From assembly GCF_900182915.1 (NCBI RefSeq), contig NZ_FXUG01000017.1, positions 113,681 through 177,680 on the forward strand: a DNA stretch of 64,000 nt. The letters are read 5' to 3'. Of the stretch, positions 1 through 8,899 are shown piece after piece (positions within the stretch are counted from its first letter, which is position 1; every line of letters starts with the position of its first letter). A model generated the notes under the pieces. It was not told the origin of the DNA. It made no database searches and saw nothing but the letters and a program-made list of their open reading frames with translations. Position numbers and translations under genes: made by a program. Origin of the DNA: Neorhodopirellula lusitana (GTDB lineage: Bacteria > Planctomycetota > Planctomycetia > Pirellulales > Pirellulaceae).

Positions 1-219
1 GCCAAATTGACAAGCTGCCAAGCCGGCACGAGGCGATAGTCTAGGCACTGGCGATAGAATCGGGAATGGTCGACCCAAAATCGAATCAACAGGCACGAAC
101 GAAAAGCTGCAAGGACCGGTCTGGGTAACCACGGTGAAATAGCGAGGACTCGAAACTGCCGCCTTGAAACGGCAAGCCGCGACGAATCCAACATTCCACG
201 CGACCCAAAATCCACCAAG

Positions 220-1701
220 CTAACGCAGCAACAACCCGGCAACCGCCCCGGTCATGCAGCACGCCAACAGGCCGCCGAACATGGCTCGCATGCCCAACTG
301 GGCCAGTTCTGCTTTTCGCTGGGGAGCCAAACCACCCACGCCACCCACCTGGATCCCGATTGCCGCGAAGTTACTGAACCCGGCCAACGCGTAAGTTAGC
401 ACGCTGGCGGTCCGTTCACTCAGCGGCGGTGAGGACGACTTCATGATCTCGCCCAGCTGTTGAAAGGCGACAAATTCATTGGCGACCGTTTTCATTCCGA
501 TCAAACGCCCTGCCACCATGCACTCGTCCGTCGGTATCCCCAACAACCAAGCCAGCGGCCAGCCGACGTATCCCAAAATCAGCCCCAGTGAAATCGCAGG
601 ATCACCCCCGGCATCGATCCAGCCAACCGTTTGGCAAACCGCACCCAGCAACGTATCGATCAGCGCGATCAAAGCCAGAAACGCGATCAACATCGCCGCC
701 ACATTCAACGCCAGCTTCATCCCCTCGCTGGCACCTTCGACCGCCGCACCGATCACGTTGGCGGGTTCACCCGGAATAACGACCTCCGGCGCCGGCAAAT
801 CCTCACTTATTGCTTTCACCTTGCGAGTCTCTTCCCATTGATCGCCTGTCTCCGGCGAAACGTCACCGGTGAAGTCGCCAGCTGTTTTATCTGACGCCAA
901 ATCGGAACTTGTCGTCGTTTCGACCTCCGGGACCATCACTTTGGCAATCAACAAGGCGGCTGGCGCACTGATCACCGAAGCGGTCAACAAGTGCCCGATA
1001 TCGATTCCCATCCCGGCGTAGGCTCCCAACAAGCCACCGGTCACGGTCGCAAACCCGCCCGTCATCATCGCACACAATTCACTGCGGCTCATCGTGTTCA
1101 AGTAAGGCCGCACGACCAGCGGAGCCTCCGTATGCCCAACGAACACGTTCGCCGCGGCGGCCAGCGTTTCTGGTCCGCTAGTGCCCAGCGTGAACCGCAT
1201 CACCCAAGCCATCCCCGCCACCAACTTTTGCATCACGCCCAGGTAATACAGCACGCTCATCAGCGACGAAAAGAAGATCACCGTCGGCAGGACGCCAAAC
1301 GCAAACGTCGCGATCAATCCGTTCCCGAGTGAATCGCCACCCCGGAACAGAAAGCCGCTGCCCACGTCAACGTTGCCCATCACGGCAGTGAAACCGTCAC
1401 CGATTTTGGAGAACAACCAACGCCCCGGCGAGGTCCGCATGACCAGAAACGCGAGCACGAATTGCAGCCCCAACCCGCCCAACACGATTCGCCAAGGGAA
1501 GCGACGCCGATCCGTACTAACCAGCCAAGCCAAAGCGACAAACACGACCAGGCCCAGCACACACGTGCCACGTGATAACAATTCGTTCAAGATTGGTGTC
1601 CGCGAAAGAAAAGCGAATGGACGAGCACGCCGTCGAATGAAATCCCAAGTCCCGCCAGTTCTCCAAGCGGCCCAGGTCTTTTCAGACTGGCATCGCAACA
1701 C
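220..1701 (-). CDS. Concentrative nucleoside transporter (NupC/CNT family)
   Basis: Inner-membrane symporter that takes up nucleosides with a cation. The 493-residue protein has an N-terminal helix (about residues 48-61), then alternating hydrophobic segments to the C-terminus. Family landmarks are visible: GGLLGAYAG in the middle, the GIPTDECMVAGRLIG segment followed by NEFVAF, which corresponds to the substrate and cation site, and the GFSNFAAIGIQVGG segment near the end. A hydrophilic acidic insertion of about 45 residues (TTTSSDLASDK onwards) lies in a loop. The GTG start gives an Arg-rich N-terminal extension; a TTG about 37 codons in, before NELLSRG, would give a more usual start. It stands alone, with no partner gene on its strand. 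The family is clear; which nucleosides it carries is not. Confidence 0.9.
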   Translation of the reverse strand: MLRCQSEKTWAAWRTGGTWDFIRRRARPFAFLSRTPILNELLSRGTCVLGLVVFVALAWLVSTDRRRFPWRIVLGGLGLQFVLAFLVMRTSPGRWLFSKIGDGFTAVMGNVDVGSGFLFRGGDSLGNGLIATFAFGVLPTVIFFSSLMSVLYYLGVMQKLVAGMAWVMRFTLGTSGPETLAAAANVFVGHTEAPLVVRPYLNTMSRSELCAMMTGGFATVTGGLLGAYAGMGIDIGHLLTASVISAPAALLIAKVMVPEVETTTSSDLASDKTAGDFTGDVSPETGDQWEETRKVKAISEDLPAPEVVIPGEPANVIGAAVEGASEGMKLALNVAAMLIAFLALIALIDTLLGAVCQTVGWIDAGGDPAISLGLILGYVGWPLAWLLGIPTDECMVAGRLIGMKTVANEFVAFQQLGEIMKSSSPPLSERTASVLTYALAGFSNFAAIGIQVGGVGGLAPQRKAELAQLGMRAMFGGLLACCMTGAVAGLLLR

Positions 1702-1883
1702 ATCGACTGGCCTCGGGATGCATCCATGTTAACGTGCACGGCACGGCCGGTGGCTTCATCCAGCTAGGCTTGTCCAGTTGTGGCACGACCGGATGGGCAG
1801 AACCGAATGAAAGCGTGCCGTGAATCGCAAAGCCTTTTGAAACCGAGATTTTAGGCCGCTTCCAGCTTCAACCAAACGCTCAG

Positions 1884-1950
1884 ATTCCCACCCCCGAATT
1901 CCCACCCCCGAATTCCCACCCCCGAATTCCCACCCTCACATTCCCACCCA
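1884..1950. repeat. 14-bp tandem repeat, four to five copies
   Basis: The unit ATTCCCACCCCCGA occurs three times without change at 1884, 1898 and 1912, followed by diverged copies at 1926 and 1940. It is C-rich on the plus strand and non-coding. Confidence 0.85.
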
Positions 1951-2217
1951 AGACACATTCGGCTGGATGATCCATCCGCGTGCCTCCTAGGGGCTACCAC
2001 CAACCCTTAGCAATCAGAGTGGGTAGCGAGGCTTCAACTGCCCGCGAATAGCTCGCAAAACTCCCGTTCGATCAAGTGTCCGTTCCAAAAGCACCCACCT
2101 TGCCTCGCCAGATTCCTTCCCGGACCGCGAGCACCAGCGTGGAACAAGAACACCCCGCGAAGTCCAATTCGACCGAATTGAATTGCACGTCAAAAAAGTG
2201 CTTTGATCTGGGTAGGT

Positions 2218-2234
2218 AAATGACTAAGTCATTT
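2218..2234. promoter_or_regulatory. Perfect 17-bp palindrome upstream of the photolyase fusion
   Basis: AAATGACT-A-AGTCATTT is a perfect dyad with 8-bp arms about 107 bases before the photolyase start. It has the size and symmetry of an operator for a dimeric regulator. The regulator is unknown and the role is inferred from position only. Confidence 0.4.
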
Positions 2235-2340
2235 GTAGTAAGCTCTTGCGATGCCCCCACCGAAGCCGGCTTTCGACCGGGGATGACCGCACACCGTTGA
2301 CCCAGCACTACGGTTTGATGTTGAGCAAGACGCACGATTC

Positions 2341-5193
2341 GTGATAACGAGTCAGCGGTTGCGTTTAACTTTGGACCGTCGCTCTATTGAGGCATTCAAG
2401 CTTTTGGACTATCAGCTCCCTGCACGATTATCCCAACGCTGTGATTGGCGGAAGTCACCCGATCAGACGGACCATGCGCCCGGTGAGTTCGTTTTGTATT
2501 GGATGCACAATGCGGTCCGAGGCCACGAGAATCCGGCCCTCGACGTCGCCGTGCAACTCGCTGTGCAGAATGGCTTGCCCGTTTTGGTCTATCACGGCCT
2601 TGCCGAAAACTACCCGTACGCGTCGGATCGACATCATGTCTTCATCCTGCAAGCGGCCCGCGATGTCCAGCGGGAACTGAACGTCGCCGGAATCCCCTAC
2701 GCGTTTCATTTGGAACGAACCGGCCATCGTGGCCCGCATCTACGCGACCTCGCTCGCCGCGCCGCCGCGTTGGTGACCGAGACCATGCCAGTGGTTCCGC
2801 TGGCGTGTTGGACCGAGCGACTGACCGGCATCGTGACGACACCCATCGTCACCGTGGACACCTCGTGCGTGTTGCCAATGCCACAAGCCAACGCCTTAAT
2901 GGAAAAAGCAAGTAGCCGAACGCATAAAGGTACCCAAAAACAAGCGGGTCTCAACCAAGGCGATCTTAACGGGGAAGACGAACCCCGATCCGACGATACC
3001 TCGCGTGACTTCCAGGCCGATGACCAACGCGACGACAAACCCAAGTGGTACACCCAACTGGACGTCTATAAACAGACGACGAAGTCGGCCTACGAACTGG
3101 CGATCCGGCAACCTTATTCCCAAACCAACGAAACAGTGGTGGATGCTGCTGAGTTGGTTCCACTTGAAGTCGATGAGGCCTTTCTAGGATTTGAGCCACT
3201 GGATCTGCAGGACGCGAACCTGGCCGAGCTCGTCCGCTACTGCAAGATTGACCATTCGGTTGCCCCAGTCCCCGACTCGCCAGGCGGAAGTCGCGCGGGT
3301 TACGATCGTTGGCACCGTTATCGTGAACACGGACTGACTGAGTACGGTTCACGCCGATGCGATTCGGCAGACTCGATCGGTGGGAGTCGACTGAGTGCGT
3401 ATCTACACTTCGGCATGGTCAGCCCTTTTCGGATTGCGTTTGAAGCGGCTCAAACCCGTGACTCAATCCCAAAGCCGAACGAAGGCGTGGAAGCTTCCAG
3501 TGCAACCGTTGGCAACAACGCAAGCACAGACCAAGCGAGTCAATCGATCGACAAGTTCTTGAACGAACTGCTTTATCGTCGAGAGCTCTCGTTTCACTTT
3601 TGTCAACACCGTCTTCACGAGCTCGACACGCTTGACGCAGTCCCTCAATGGGCACAGACATCACTCGCCGAACATGCCGGCGACCCACGTGACGAAGCGA
3701 CCGACCTGGAGTCATTGGCCCGCGGACTGACCGATCACCCGCTATGGAACGCCGCCCAGCGCAGCCTGCTCAAACATGGCGAACTGCATAACGATCTTCG
3801 TATGACTTGGGGCACTTGGTTCTTGCCGCTAACGGCCTGTCCCAAGCAAGCTCTCAACTACTGCATCGATCTGAATCACCGTTATGCGCTCGATGGACGC
3901 AGCCCGACCAGCTATGGCGGCATCCTCGGATGCTTCGGGCAGTTCGATGAGCCCAACACCAACGAGCAGGACATTTTTGGCTGGATTCGCCCCAGCTTGA
4001 TCGAAACCCACAGCCAACGCTTGGACTTGGAATGTTTCGAAAAAAGATGCGACCGCCCCATCGCACGCAAGCTGCCGCGTGTCGCCATCATCGGTGCTGG
4101 ACTCGCCGGACTTTCGGCCGCCCGCACGCTATCTGACCACGGCTTAGAAGTCCGCGTTTTCGAAAAGGGCGAGGAAGTCGGCGGCCGATTGGCGACCCAT
4201 CGAAACGAAACCGCGATGCACTTCGATCAAGGGGCGCAGTACTTCACGACCCGCGATGCTCGCTTCGGCAGACACGTGCGAAGTTGGATTGATGCGGGAG
4301 TCGTGGCACCGTGGATGGCAACCATCGTGGAACTACGCGACGGCGTCATTGTCAAGAAGCGACGGGGCCAGCCTCGATACGTCGGCACGCCGGACATGAA
4401 CGCGTTGCCCCGTCATCTCGCCGCCGGCTTGAACATCACAACGAACTGCCGAGTGACCTCAATCGTTCGCTCACACGATGTCCTTTCGCACGACCCCGTC
4501 ACCTATCAACTGGTCACCGACCAGGGCCCCGTCGACGGCGAATTCGATGCCGTGTTGTTCAACTGCCCTCCCAAACTCGCCCATCCGATTCTGGCAACAC
4601 ACTCACCGATTGCCGACGCAATCGAACAAGTGCAAATGCAGCCGTGCTGGACGCTGATGCTGACGTGCGAGGGACTCGCTGATCTTCCTTACGCCGGTGC
4701 GTTCGTTAACCAAGGGCCGCTCGCCTGGGTCGCCCGTAATGATGCCAAGCCCGGTCGCGGTCTTGATGAAAGCGGCTCGCAATCAAGTTGGGTTCTGCAC
4801 GCGACACCGGACTGGTCGTCCGAACAGATTGAAGCCGACCCCGCCTTCGTGCGAGATTCACTGATCGACGCTTTCGTTGCCGCGATCGGTCGTCCAATCG
4901 GCAAGGTGACTCACGAGTTCGCGCACCGATGGCGGTTCGCCAGCCCGGTCACTCCAGTCGGCCAAAGCTGTCTGTGGGATTCAACCGCAATGCTGGGTGC
5001 ATGTGGCGACTGGTGCGGGGACCTAAGAGGCGGCCCCCGAATCGAAGCGGCTTACCTGAGCGGTGCCGCCCTCGCGGGCGCACTGCTACGACACGTGACG
5101 ATTGACCGAGCCCCCGTTTTGATCGACGCCGTTTCCGATCAGGCCTCAAACAGCAATAGCTCGGGCAGTCGCTCCACCGCGAAATCGTCCTAG
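2341..5193 (+). CDS. Photolyase/cryptochrome fused to a renalase-like FAD oxidoreductase
   Basis: A 950-residue two-part flavoprotein. Residues 1 to about 570 resemble class II deoxyribodipyrimidine photolyases: an N-terminal alpha/beta antenna-type domain (FVLYWMHNAVRGHENPALD), then the helical FAD domain with FLNELLYRRELSFHF, HGELHNDLRMTWG and LDGRSPTSYGGI, ending in IFGWIRPS. These enzymes split UV-induced pyrimidine dimers with blue light. An acidic low-complexity linker sits at about residues 185-240. Residues about 580-930 form a Rossmann FAD domain (IIGAGLAGLSAA, then EKGEEVGGRL, FDQGAQYFT) like the amine-oxidase/renalase group COG3380. The frame is uninterrupted and starts with GTG. 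Oxidoreductases of this type are often neighbours of photolyases; here they are one polypeptide. Whether the first half repairs DNA or acts as a light sensor cannot be told from sequence. Confidence 0.85.
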   Translation: MITSQRLRLTLDRRSIEAFKLLDYQLPARLSQRCDWRKSPDQTDHAPGEFVLYWMHNAVRGHENPALDVAVQLAVQNGLPVLVYHGLAENYPYASDRHHVFILQAARDVQRELNVAGIPYAFHLERTGHRGPHLRDLARRAAALVTETMPVVPLACWTERLTGIVTTPIVTVDTSCVLPMPQANALMEKASSRTHKGTQKQAGLNQGDLNGEDEPRSDDTSRDFQADDQRDDKPKWYTQLDVYKQTTKSAYELAIRQPYSQTNETVVDAAELVPLEVDEAFLGFEPLDLQDANLAELVRYCKIDHSVAPVPDSPGGSRAGYDRWHRYREHGLTEYGSRRCDSADSIGGSRLSAYLHFGMVSPFRIAFEAAQTRDSIPKPNEGVEASSATVGNNASTDQASQSIDKFLNELLYRRELSFHFCQHRLHELDTLDAVPQWAQTSLAEHAGDPRDEATDLESLARGLTDHPLWNAAQRSLLKHGELHNDLRMTWGTWFLPLTACPKQALNYCIDLNHRYALDGRSPTSYGGILGCFGQFDEPNTNEQDIFGWIRPSLIETHSQRLDLECFEKRCDRPIARKLPRVAIIGAGLAGLSAARTLSDHGLEVRVFEKGEEVGGRLATHRNETAMHFDQGAQYFTTRDARFGRHVRSWIDAGVVAPWMATIVELRDGVIVKKRRGQPRYVGTPDMNALPRHLAAGLNITTNCRVTSIVRSHDVLSHDPVTYQLVTDQGPVDGEFDAVLFNCPPKLAHPILATHSPIADAIEQVQMQPCWTLMLTCEGLADLPYAGAFVNQGPLAWVARNDAKPGRGLDESGSQSSWVLHATPDWSSEQIEADPAFVRDSLIDAFVAAIGRPIGKVTHEFAHRWRFASPVTPVGQSCLWDSTAMLGACGDWCGDLRGGPRIEAAYLSGAALAGALLRHVTIDRAPVLIDAVSDQASNSNSSGSRSTAKSS

Positions 5194-5228
5194 GCGAGTG
5201 CTTCCCAATCGCGTCAGTCTACGTAGCT

Positions 5229-5981
5229 CTAACGCAACCGCTGCATCATCGCGTCGGGTAACCCGATATCGACAATTTCGACTTCGCCCAACCACTCGCT
5301 GGCCAACGGGTTCTGCATCGCCAGTTTGGCCGTCACGAAGGTCAGCGTTAAGTCTGCCCGAAAGGTCGGCTCCCCCGCCTGGGCCGTGTCCCCATCCAAT
5401 CCCGAGGGCAAGTCGATCGCGATTAGCAGAACACTCGCCGCCCGATTGGCCGCGTTAATCGCCGACGCATACGGTTCTCGCGGATCGCCGCTTGCCCCGG
5501 TGCCCAACAAACAGTCCACAATCAGGCCATCATGCCGGCCCAAGATCGCCACAATTTTCGCCGGTTCGGTCACCGACTGAATCGACACCCCCGCGTCGAC
5601 CGCACGGTCAAAACTGATCTTCGCATCACCCCTCAAGCGATCGGGCGAGGCCAACAGAAGGACGGCGACCGGATGCCCAGCAATGTGCAAATGGCGACCA
5701 ATCACGAATCCGTCGCCCCCATTGTTGCCGCTGCCCGCCAGCACCATGGTGCTCGTATTCGCGAACGATCGGGGGTCCGCGATCGTGCCAGATTGCCGTT
5801 CAGGAACTTCCCCTGACAAGACCTGCAAGATTCGATCGGCGCAGCCTTTCCCGGCGTTTTCCATCAGCACGATGCCAGCGACCCCGTGCTTTTCAATGGC
5901 CTCCACGTCCAATTGACGCGATTCCGCGACGCTCAAAAACGGCCATCCAAGACGCTGAGCGTCGGGTAGAGAAACAGTCAC
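5229..5981 (-). CDS. nnrE: NAD(P)H-hydrate epimerase (YjeF N-terminal family)
   Basis: Interconverts R and S forms of damaged NAD(P)HX so that the dehydratase can repair it. About 250 residues. Visible motifs: MENAGKG near the N-terminus, GSGNNGGDGFVIGRHL (the nucleotide-binding glycine loop), DCLLGTGASG and IDLPSGLDGDT with the catalytic Asp, then TLTFVTAKLA. The GTG at 5981 is chosen because a strong GAAGGGGG ribosome-binding site (5987-5994) lies five bases before it. An ATG at 6017 would place that site inside the gene and put the start over a Fur-like box. The C-terminal dehydratase domain (NnrD) found in many homologues is absent, so this is the stand-alone form. It runs convergently with the photolyase fusion. 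Confidence 0.9.
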   Translation of the reverse strand: MTVSLPDAQRLGWPFLSVAESRQLDVEAIEKHGVAGIVLMENAGKGCADRILQVLSGEVPERQSGTIADPRSFANTSTMVLAGSGNNGGDGFVIGRHLHIAGHPVAVLLLASPDRLRGDAKISFDRAVDAGVSIQSVTEPAKIVAILGRHDGLIVDCLLGTGASGDPREPYASAINAANRAASVLLIAIDLPSGLDGDTAQAGEPTFRADLTLTFVTAKLAMQNPLASEWLGEVEIVDIGLPDAMMQRLR

Positions 5982-6001
5982 AAAAACCCCCTTCTTTTTA
6001 A

Positions 6002-6016
6002 TGCAAATCATTCGCA
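6002..6016. promoter_or_regulatory. Fur-like box between nnrE and hemP
   Basis: TGCAAAT-C-ATTCGCA is a 7-1-7 inverted repeat with six of seven arm bases paired, and it matches the Fur 7-1-7 consensus at 10 of 14 arm positions. It lies between the divergent nnrE and hemP genes. Because HemP homologues are iron-regulated in other bacteria, Fur control of hemP is the natural reading, but it is inferred. Confidence 0.45.
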
Positions 6017-6176
6017 ATAAGGCTTGCCGAGTGATTTATGACTACGTACATTGTGTTAAATCAGTTTTGACGAGGCACTCTGACGAACAGGGTGACCTTA
6101 CCGGCGGGACTCCCCCGAAATGCATGTCCATGCCACTCCCGTTGTAACGACTTCCTGAAGACGGATCGACCATTTC

Positions 6177-6473
6177 ATGCCAGCCAGCCAGCCTACCGAT
6201 GACAGCGGAAAACCCGTTGAGCAATCCGCTGGCACGCCCCAGCCCGACGCTGACCTTGCCGCTGGCGTCCCAACGTCCAGCGTCCCAATGACCAGCGAAC
6301 CGGCGGACTCCGCTCTGCAATCCGTGAACGTCGGCCCCAACGCATCTCAATCGTTCAAAATGGTTCGGTTCGAAACCTTGGCTCGCTGCGGCGACGAGAT
6401 CTGGATCGAAAACGAAGGCCAAATCTACCGACTCCGGCGTACTCGCCAGGGAAAGCTCATTCTGACCAAATGA
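6177..6473 (+). CDS. hemP: Hemin uptake protein HemP
   Basis: A 98-residue protein whose last 45 residues match the HemP family: a Ser/Phe/Arg start region, IWIENEGQIYRLRRTRQ and the very conserved C-terminal GKLILTK. HemP proteins are linked to heme/iron uptake and are iron-repressed in other bacteria; their mechanism is still unclear. The first 50 residues are a Pro/Ala/Ser-rich extension not found in the usual 50-60 residue family members. The true start could be a later ATG at 6288 or 6360. The next gene overlaps the stop by four bases (ATGA), so the two are probably translated together. A Fur-like box lies 160 bases upstream. Confidence 0.85.
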   Translation: MPASQPTDDSGKPVEQSAGTPQPDADLAAGVPTSSVPMTSEPADSALQSVNVGPNASQSFKMVRFETLARCGDEIWIENEGQIYRLRRTRQGKLILTK

Positions 6474-7030
6474 AATACCAAGAAACGATTCTAAGTATCT
6501 CTCCCGGTGCCACTGATCAACAACGATTGGTGGTTGTCTTGCGATCGATCGATGGTGAATCCTCACCGTCGAGCCCAGCCCTTCAGTTGCACGATCCGAA
6601 TGCACTGGCCACTGATTTGTCGGCCACCAATTCGCCGACAAGTTCACCGCAAAACTCAACGCCAAATTCACAGCCCAGGCCCGCAAAGGCTTCGAAATCG
6701 GCTACCACCACTGCGTTCAGCGAAGGACTGTTCTGCGAACGCTTGACCGCGGTCCAGCAGCGGCCGATCGCCCTGCGACAAGAATCGTTCAGCCCCGCAG
6801 TGGGCTGGTTCACGCAAAGTGAACTCGAAATGTCGGAAGCGCAATGGCAGGCCATGCGTTGCACCGTCATCCCAACCTCGGCACTTACCCCGAGCTCGGC
6901 ACATATCCCCAGCTCGGCCCAACTTCCGGCACAACGAACTCCGCGTCAGCAACAAGTGGACCAGGTCTCGCGTGACGATTCGAGTGCGATGGTGATCCCA
7001 TTCAGCCCCGATCAAGCCGCCTCGGCGTAA
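6470..7030 (+). CDS. Protein of unknown function coupled to hemP
   Basis: A 186-residue protein not assigned to a family. It starts in the hemP stop codon (ATGA overlap), which argues for a real, co-translated gene. The N-terminal 30 residues (QQRLVVVLRSIDGES) and a central block around GLFCERLTAVQQRPIALRQE and GWFTQSELEMSEAQWQAM look ordered. Between and after them are Ser/Thr/Pro-rich low-complexity stretches, including an imperfect ALTPSSAHIPSSAQLP repeat. No signal peptide or membrane segment is seen. Coupling to hemP suggests a role in iron or heme handling, but that is inference. Confidence 0.65.
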   Translation: MKYQETILSISPGATDQQRLVVVLRSIDGESSPSSPALQLHDPNALATDLSATNSPTSSPQNSTPNSQPRPAKASKSATTTAFSEGLFCERLTAVQQRPIALRQESFSPAVGWFTQSELEMSEAQWQAMRCTVIPTSALTPSSAHIPSSAQLPAQRTPRQQQVDQVSRDDSSAMVIPFSPDQAASA

Positions 7031-7176
7031 CGCTTTCAGCAAAGCGGCAACCACGCTCGACTCCAGCGACAAGCCCACCCGCTTCAACAAACGCGTCCGC
7101 TGCCATAAACGCGTCGGGTTCAAGGGTTCTGTCTGATACAATCGATTGCCTCCTTTCTCCTCTAAGGCAACCGGTC

Positions 7177-7962
7177 ATGCAACGCACTGTCCAGCGACGA
7201 TCCGACTCATCGGCCAAGGCTTTCCCTGGCGAAACTCGGCCTAATCTTAATCTAGTTGGCCCAGCCTTCTTGCTGGGGCTGATCCTCGCACTTGCCACCG
7301 CCCCGACGACCGTGAACGCGCAGCTGATTCAAACTCAGGTTCCGGCCCAAAACCTTGGCAACTCTTACTACGAGGGCTTTGCGTTGGGCTGGGGAATTCA
7401 AGGCCCTGGATTCTTTGGCAACTTCAATGGCATCCAGGCTCCACCACCCTTCGGCGCCTTCGATCCGAATGCCGGCGCGACCACTGGCGTCGGATTCCGG
7501 CGCGGCGGTTGGTCAGGTAACCTGGGCCTCTCACTGAACCAAGGCAGCAGCCGTTCGAACACCTCCACCACGGCATCGGTGACCACAACGGACGGCTTGC
7601 CAGGAAACATCACCAACCAAACCTACACTCCCTACGTGACTGGAATCGTTCCGATCGTGGGCGGTCGTCCCGCCGGTTTTATTCAACCGATCCCGCCGGT
7701 GACATCGTCCGGGCAACAAGACTTGGCCTACCAACAAAATCTGCGTCAAGCTGAAGTCCAGCAACGCTTGGCCAAACAACACGACGCTCGTCAGCAGAAA
7801 GCCTACGCGTCGTTGCAACGCGGTATCGAAGCCGAAGAGAAAGGAAACCTCCGCATGGCTCGCGCCAACTATCGAAACGCGTTGCAAGCCGCCGAGGGAG
7901 AAATCCGGGTCGAAGTTGTACGCCGGATGCAGGCACACGGCTGGATTGGCAACGGAAGATAG
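7177..7962 (+). CDS. Secreted protein of unknown function with helical C-terminus
   Basis: A 261-residue protein with a signal peptide: basic N-terminus, hydrophobic core AFLLGLILALATA around residue 31-43, and a likely cut after VNA. The middle is Gly/Asn/Thr-rich (GWGIQGPGFFGNFNG). The last 80 residues are charged and helical (AYASLQRGIEAEEKGNLRMARANY), similar to one tetratricopeptide unit. The family is not recognised; it looks like a periplasmic or outer-membrane-associated planctomycete protein. The rsmE start lies two bases after its stop, so the two genes share a transcript. Confidence 0.7.
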   Translation: MQRTVQRRSDSSAKAFPGETRPNLNLVGPAFLLGLILALATAPTTVNAQLIQTQVPAQNLGNSYYEGFALGWGIQGPGFFGNFNGIQAPPPFGAFDPNAGATTGVGFRRGGWSGNLGLSLNQGSSRSNTSTTASVTTTDGLPGNITNQTYTPYVTGIVPIVGGRPAGFIQPIPPVTSSGQQDLAYQQNLRQAEVQQRLAKQHDARQQKAYASLQRGIEAEEKGNLRMARANYRNALQAAEGEIRVEVVRRMQAHGWIGNGR

Positions 7963-7964
7963 CG

Positions 7965-8789
7965 ATGACGCGACGATACTATGTCCCCAATCTGTTGAAC
8001 CATCCTGGCATTGTCGAGCTTCCCGACGAGGAAGCCGCCCACGCCGCCCGGGTCATGCGGGTCAGCGTCGGCGACGCAATCGAATTGTTCGACGGTCGCG
8101 GCAACCAAGCACAAGCTGAAATCGCCAACGTCTCCAAACGATCTTGCACTTGTCGTGTGGACGCAATCGCCCCAGTCGACCGCGAACCTTCCATTGAACT
8201 GACGCTAGCCACCGCAATCCCCAAGCCGGATCGCGCCAAGGAGATGATTGAGCGGCTGACGGAATTGGGCGTTCACCAAATCCAACCGCTCAACTTCGAC
8301 CGAACCCAACGCGGCCCCAGCGACAACCTGATTGGCAAGCTGGAGCGAATCGTGATCGAAGCGTGCAAACAATCCGGTCGAAACCAGCTGATGCGAATCG
8401 CACCGGTCATGTCGTTCACGAACTGGCTGGACGAATTCAAGCAGCGTCCATCGCGACCGGTCGCGTTTGTTGCCATGCCGGGCGGCCAAGCGTCCCTGGA
8501 TGGACATGGGATCATGCGGCAACCGGATTCCAAGGGCGCTTCCGATTCGCCGCCGCAGACCGAATCACCCGACCAGGCTAACTCATCTGCACAACTCGCT
8601 TCTCCGGTGCAGTCCGCCGATCACGCAAAACCGGAATGCTATGCAGTGGTTGGCCCCGAGGGCGGTCTGAACGACCAGGAACTGCAGAACTGCCTAGACG
8701 CCTCCATCTCGGCGGTTGATCTGGGAAAACGCATTCTCCGGATTGAAACGGCGGCTTCTCTGATCGCATCGCGAATATTGATCAACTGA
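7965..8789 (+). CDS. rsmE: 16S rRNA (uracil-1498-N3)-methyltransferase
   Basis: SPOUT-class enzyme that methylates U1498 of 16S rRNA with S-adenosylmethionine. Visible: RRYYVPN at the N-terminus, HAARVMRVSVGD (PUA-like domain), AIPKPDRAKEMIERLTELGV, ACKQSGRNQL, and the C-terminal trefoil-knot motifs VGPEGGLNDQE and LGKRILRIETAA that bind the cofactor. At 274 residues it is about 30 longer than usual. The excess is a Ser/Gln/Pro-rich insertion (about residues 186-222) just before the knot, which is probably a disordered loop. It follows the secreted-protein gene by two bases. Confidence 0.95.
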   Translation: MTRRYYVPNLLNHPGIVELPDEEAAHAARVMRVSVGDAIELFDGRGNQAQAEIANVSKRSCTCRVDAIAPVDREPSIELTLATAIPKPDRAKEMIERLTELGVHQIQPLNFDRTQRGPSDNLIGKLERIVIEACKQSGRNQLMRIAPVMSFTNWLDEFKQRPSRPVAFVAMPGGQASLDGHGIMRQPDSKGASDSPPQTESPDQANSSAQLASPVQSADHAKPECYAVVGPEGGLNDQELQNCLDASISAVDLGKRILRIETAASLIASRILIN

Positions 8790-8899
8790 CTCAAAACGCA
8801 AGCTACGTTTCCTTGGGCCGAGACTCCATAGTGGACGTTTGGCCTTCTGGTCGGGTGTCCCCCCCGGCCCGAAACGCACGCGAAATAAGTTTGAGTCCG

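Larger units (their letters stand above)
1702..2340. other. Intergenic region without a convincing gene
   Basis: This 640-base gap separates the transporter from the divergent photolyase. It holds a 14-bp tandem repeat (1884-1950) and a 17-bp palindrome (2218-2234), listed separately. Short open frames here have no recognisable protein features. Confidence 0.6.

Noticed and set aside
2072..2335. 87-codon minus frame upstream of the photolyase
   Set aside because: Covers the palindrome and has no recognisable features or ribosome-binding site.
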